Shown here in pieces: positions 20,704 through 22,008 of a DNA stretch of 22,008 bases. The notes under the pieces were generated by a model. It saw only the letters and a program-made list of their open reading frames with translations, was not told the origin of the DNA and searched no databases. The DNA comes from Deltaproteobacteria bacterium. GTDB taxonomy: Bacteria > Desulfobacterota > G020345765. Location of the stretch: the NCBI GenBank assembly GCA_030616835.1, contig JAUWWP010000010.1, positions 1 to 22,008 of the forward strand, in the 5' to 3' direction. The number at the start of each line of letters is the position of its first letter. Within the stretch, counting starts at the first letter, position 1. A program made the translations under genes and the position numbers.

Positions 20704-21440
20704 TGAGACTGGGAATATTTTCAGATGTTCATGGCAATCTCGAAGCCCTTGAGGCTGTTCAGCAAGCTTACCGGCAGGAACAGATAGATGAGTATATCTT
20801 CCTGGGCGATGCGGTTGGCTACGGGGCAAACCCCAATGAATGCTGTGAAATTATTCAATCCCTGGCCAGGATCGCTCTGTTGGGCAACCATGATGCTGCC
20901 TGCTGTGGTAAAACCGATGTTACCTGTTTTGTTAACCATGCTCGGGCAGCCATCGATTGGAGCCTGAATATTCTTACTCCAGCGAATCTCCAGTGGTTAT
21001 CAGGCCTTGATTATCAATTCAGAAAGGATAACCTAATTTTTAGTCACGGTTCTCCAATACAACCTGAGAATTTCGAATATGTATTGGATAGTAATCAGGC
21101 AGCTTCTGTCTTTAAATTGATGAAAAATGCATCTGTGGTCTTTATTGGCCATGCCCATTATCCCCTCACATTTTGTCATAGATCAGACCAATCTACCGTT
21201 ATTTTTGTGAGCATGGAGCCCAAAATTCAACTGGAAGAGGGTAATAAATATATCGTAAGTTTAGGAAGCGCGGGACAGCCCCGGGATGGGGACTATCGGG
21301 CTTCATATTCTATCTTCGATACAGAAGTAATGCTTTATCTCTCTAATAGGGTTGATTACGATGTTCATTCTGCCAGCCGCAAGATAGATGAAGCAGGCCT
21401 ACCTGAGATCCTATCCCAGAGACTGCTCGTGGGAAAGTAG
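20703..21440 (+). CDS. Calcineurin-like metallophosphoesterase
   Basis: A 245-residue dimetal phosphoesterase of the YfcE/MJ0936-like group (Metallophos_2), which hydrolyse phosphodiesters in vitro. All metal ligands are present: Asp8 and His10 in SDVHGN, Asp36 in FLGDAVGYG, Asn62 and His63 in GNHDA, the histidine in FSHGSP, and His150 and His152 in GHAH. The ATG overlaps the pentapeptide-repeat stop by one base (TGATG), indicating translational coupling; a GTG just before is less likely. The last codons lie in a 12-base direct repeat bounding a probable insertion, so the C-terminus (LLVGK) is probably not the ancestral one. The natural substrate is unknown; the pentapeptide protein may guide it. 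Confidence 0.92.
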   Translation: MRLGIFSDVHGNLEALEAVQQAYRQEQIDEYIFLGDAVGYGANPNECCEIIQSLARIALLGNHDAACCGKTDVTCFVNHARAAIDWSLNILTPANLQWLSGLDYQFRKDNLIFSHGSPIQPENFEYVLDSNQAASVFKLMKNASVVFIGHAHYPLTFCHRSDQSTVIFVSMEPKIQLEEGNKYIVSLGSAGQPRDGDYRASYSIFDTEVMLYLSNRVDYDVHSASRKIDEAGLPEILSQRLLVGK

Positions 21441-21549
21441 AATCAGAAAAATCCCAATTACCAAATCCCAACCACGAATTACACAAATTACAGATTAGTA
21501 TAATTCATGATATTTGTGGTTCAAATCCTAATAAAAATGCTCGTGGGAA
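21424..21549. repeat. Small element with imperfect inverted arms, flanked by 12-bp direct repeats
   Basis: TGCTCGTGGGAA occurs at 21424-21435 and again at 21538-21549. The 102 bases between contain AACCACGAATTACACAAATT (21470-21489) and its imperfect complement ending in TTTGTGGTT (21502-21521), 15 of 20 positions pairing. This looks like an inserted repeat with a target duplication. Confidence 0.65.
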
Positions 21550-21690
21550 TACAGAAATAGGTAATAGTAGGGTAGGCTATATGAGTTTGGCAGAGTTTAT
21601 GAATGGTAATATTATGCTAAATTAATTTTAATGAAATAAGTTTACATAATATATATTATCAGACTCAATATTTCAGTACGTCAGGCCAAG

Positions 21691-22008
21691 TTAAAAATCC
21701 AGCAGCTCCTCCCATTCTTTGTTTTTAGTCTGCCTCGCAGGGCTAAATCGATAAATGTAACCGACATTGGAGATAAGAAATAGACTATTGACTGCTATAA
21801 CCGGACTTGAAGAAAACCCGGAGCTGATAGTAAAGCTCCATAACAGCTTTCCGGTATTTGAATTAAGACAATAGAGAAAACCTTTTGATGAAGAAACAAA
21901 AATTTGATCTCCGGAAATTATTGGAGATGAAAGCATACCTTCTCCAGTATTCAGTTCCCAAAGCTTTTTACCATTGGTTTTATCAAGGGCATAAATTACT
22001 CCTTTTAA
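21691..22008 (-). CDS. PQQ-type beta-propeller repeat protein (C-terminal part)
   Basis: The frame is open to the window edge, so the gene begins outside; 105 residues are visible. They hold consecutive beta-propeller blades of the PQQ/BamB type: GVIYALDKTNGKKLWELNTG, then SSPIISGDQIFVSSSKGFLYCLN with NTGKLLWSF, then SSPVIAVNSLFLISNVGYIYRF. The repeated 'x-Y-A-L-D/N...G-K-x-L-W' pattern is diagnostic. Such proteins are usually periplasmic scaffolds or sensor domains. The C-terminus (KNKEWEELLDF) is charged and follows the last blade. No terminator is seen after the stop. The ATG at 21936 is internal to a blade and is not the start. Confidence 0.85.
   Translation of the reverse strand, partial: LKGVIYALDKTNGKKLWELNTGEGMLSSPIISGDQIFVSSSKGFLYCLNSNTGKLLWSFTISSGFSSSPVIAVNSLFLISNVGYIYRFSPARQTKNKEWEELLDF

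Overview
The window looks like part of the chromosome of an uncultivated Gram-negative, probably anaerobic bacterium. The Gram-negative call rests on a DUF1302-like outer-membrane barrel, a Wza-type export lipoprotein and a Wzz/BY-kinase. Base composition is moderate. Nearly every intergenic gap holds dispersed palindromic or A/T-rich repeats of the kind seen in candidate phyla such as Omnitrophota or Aerophobota. The phylum cannot be fixed from this sequence and is inference only.

Layout. 1-608: tail of an outer-membrane protein. 637-975: double-hairpin repeat, then tRNA-Glu(CTC) and tRNA-Gln(CTG) on the minus strand behind a good promoter. 1099-5244: membrane-anchored transglutaminase-like protein, ABC ATPase and ABC permease, probably one transcription unit. 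5560-6752: membrane polyferredoxin translationally coupled to a small membrane-anchored HMA-like protein that lacks the second metal-site cysteine. 6835-10226 (minus): polysaccharide module with a Wzz/tyrosine-autokinase and a Wza-like exporter broken by a one-base frameshift. 10227-10749: divergent control region with back-to-back promoters, a 159-bp nested palindrome forming almost the whole predicted leader of the polysaccharide genes, and a trp leader with a repeat and an intrinsic terminator. 10750-17891: trpE, trpD, trpC, trpF, trpB, trpA, with no trpG; a four-helix-bundle (23S rRNA IVP/Avd-type) gene with A/T-rich inverted arms lies between trpE and trpD, and repeats fill the trpF-trpB and trpB-trpA gaps. 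17905-18501 (minus): coaE. 18605-19944: thiolase with its own promoter, a FadR-type operator and a terminator. 19987-21440: pentapeptide-repeat protein overlapping a metallophosphoesterase. 21691-22008 (minus): end of a PQQ-type beta-propeller protein.

The trp genes encode chorismate-to-tryptophan synthesis, except that the glutaminase subunit must come from elsewhere. The most unusual material is non-coding: structured repeats sit in predicted 5' leaders and against stop codons. The best candidate for an undescribed system is the four-helix-bundle gene with inverted A/T-rich arms, together with apparently gene-less relatives of those arms. The second is the set of structured leader elements sharing a CCCCGATG-NN-CATCGGGG hairpin.
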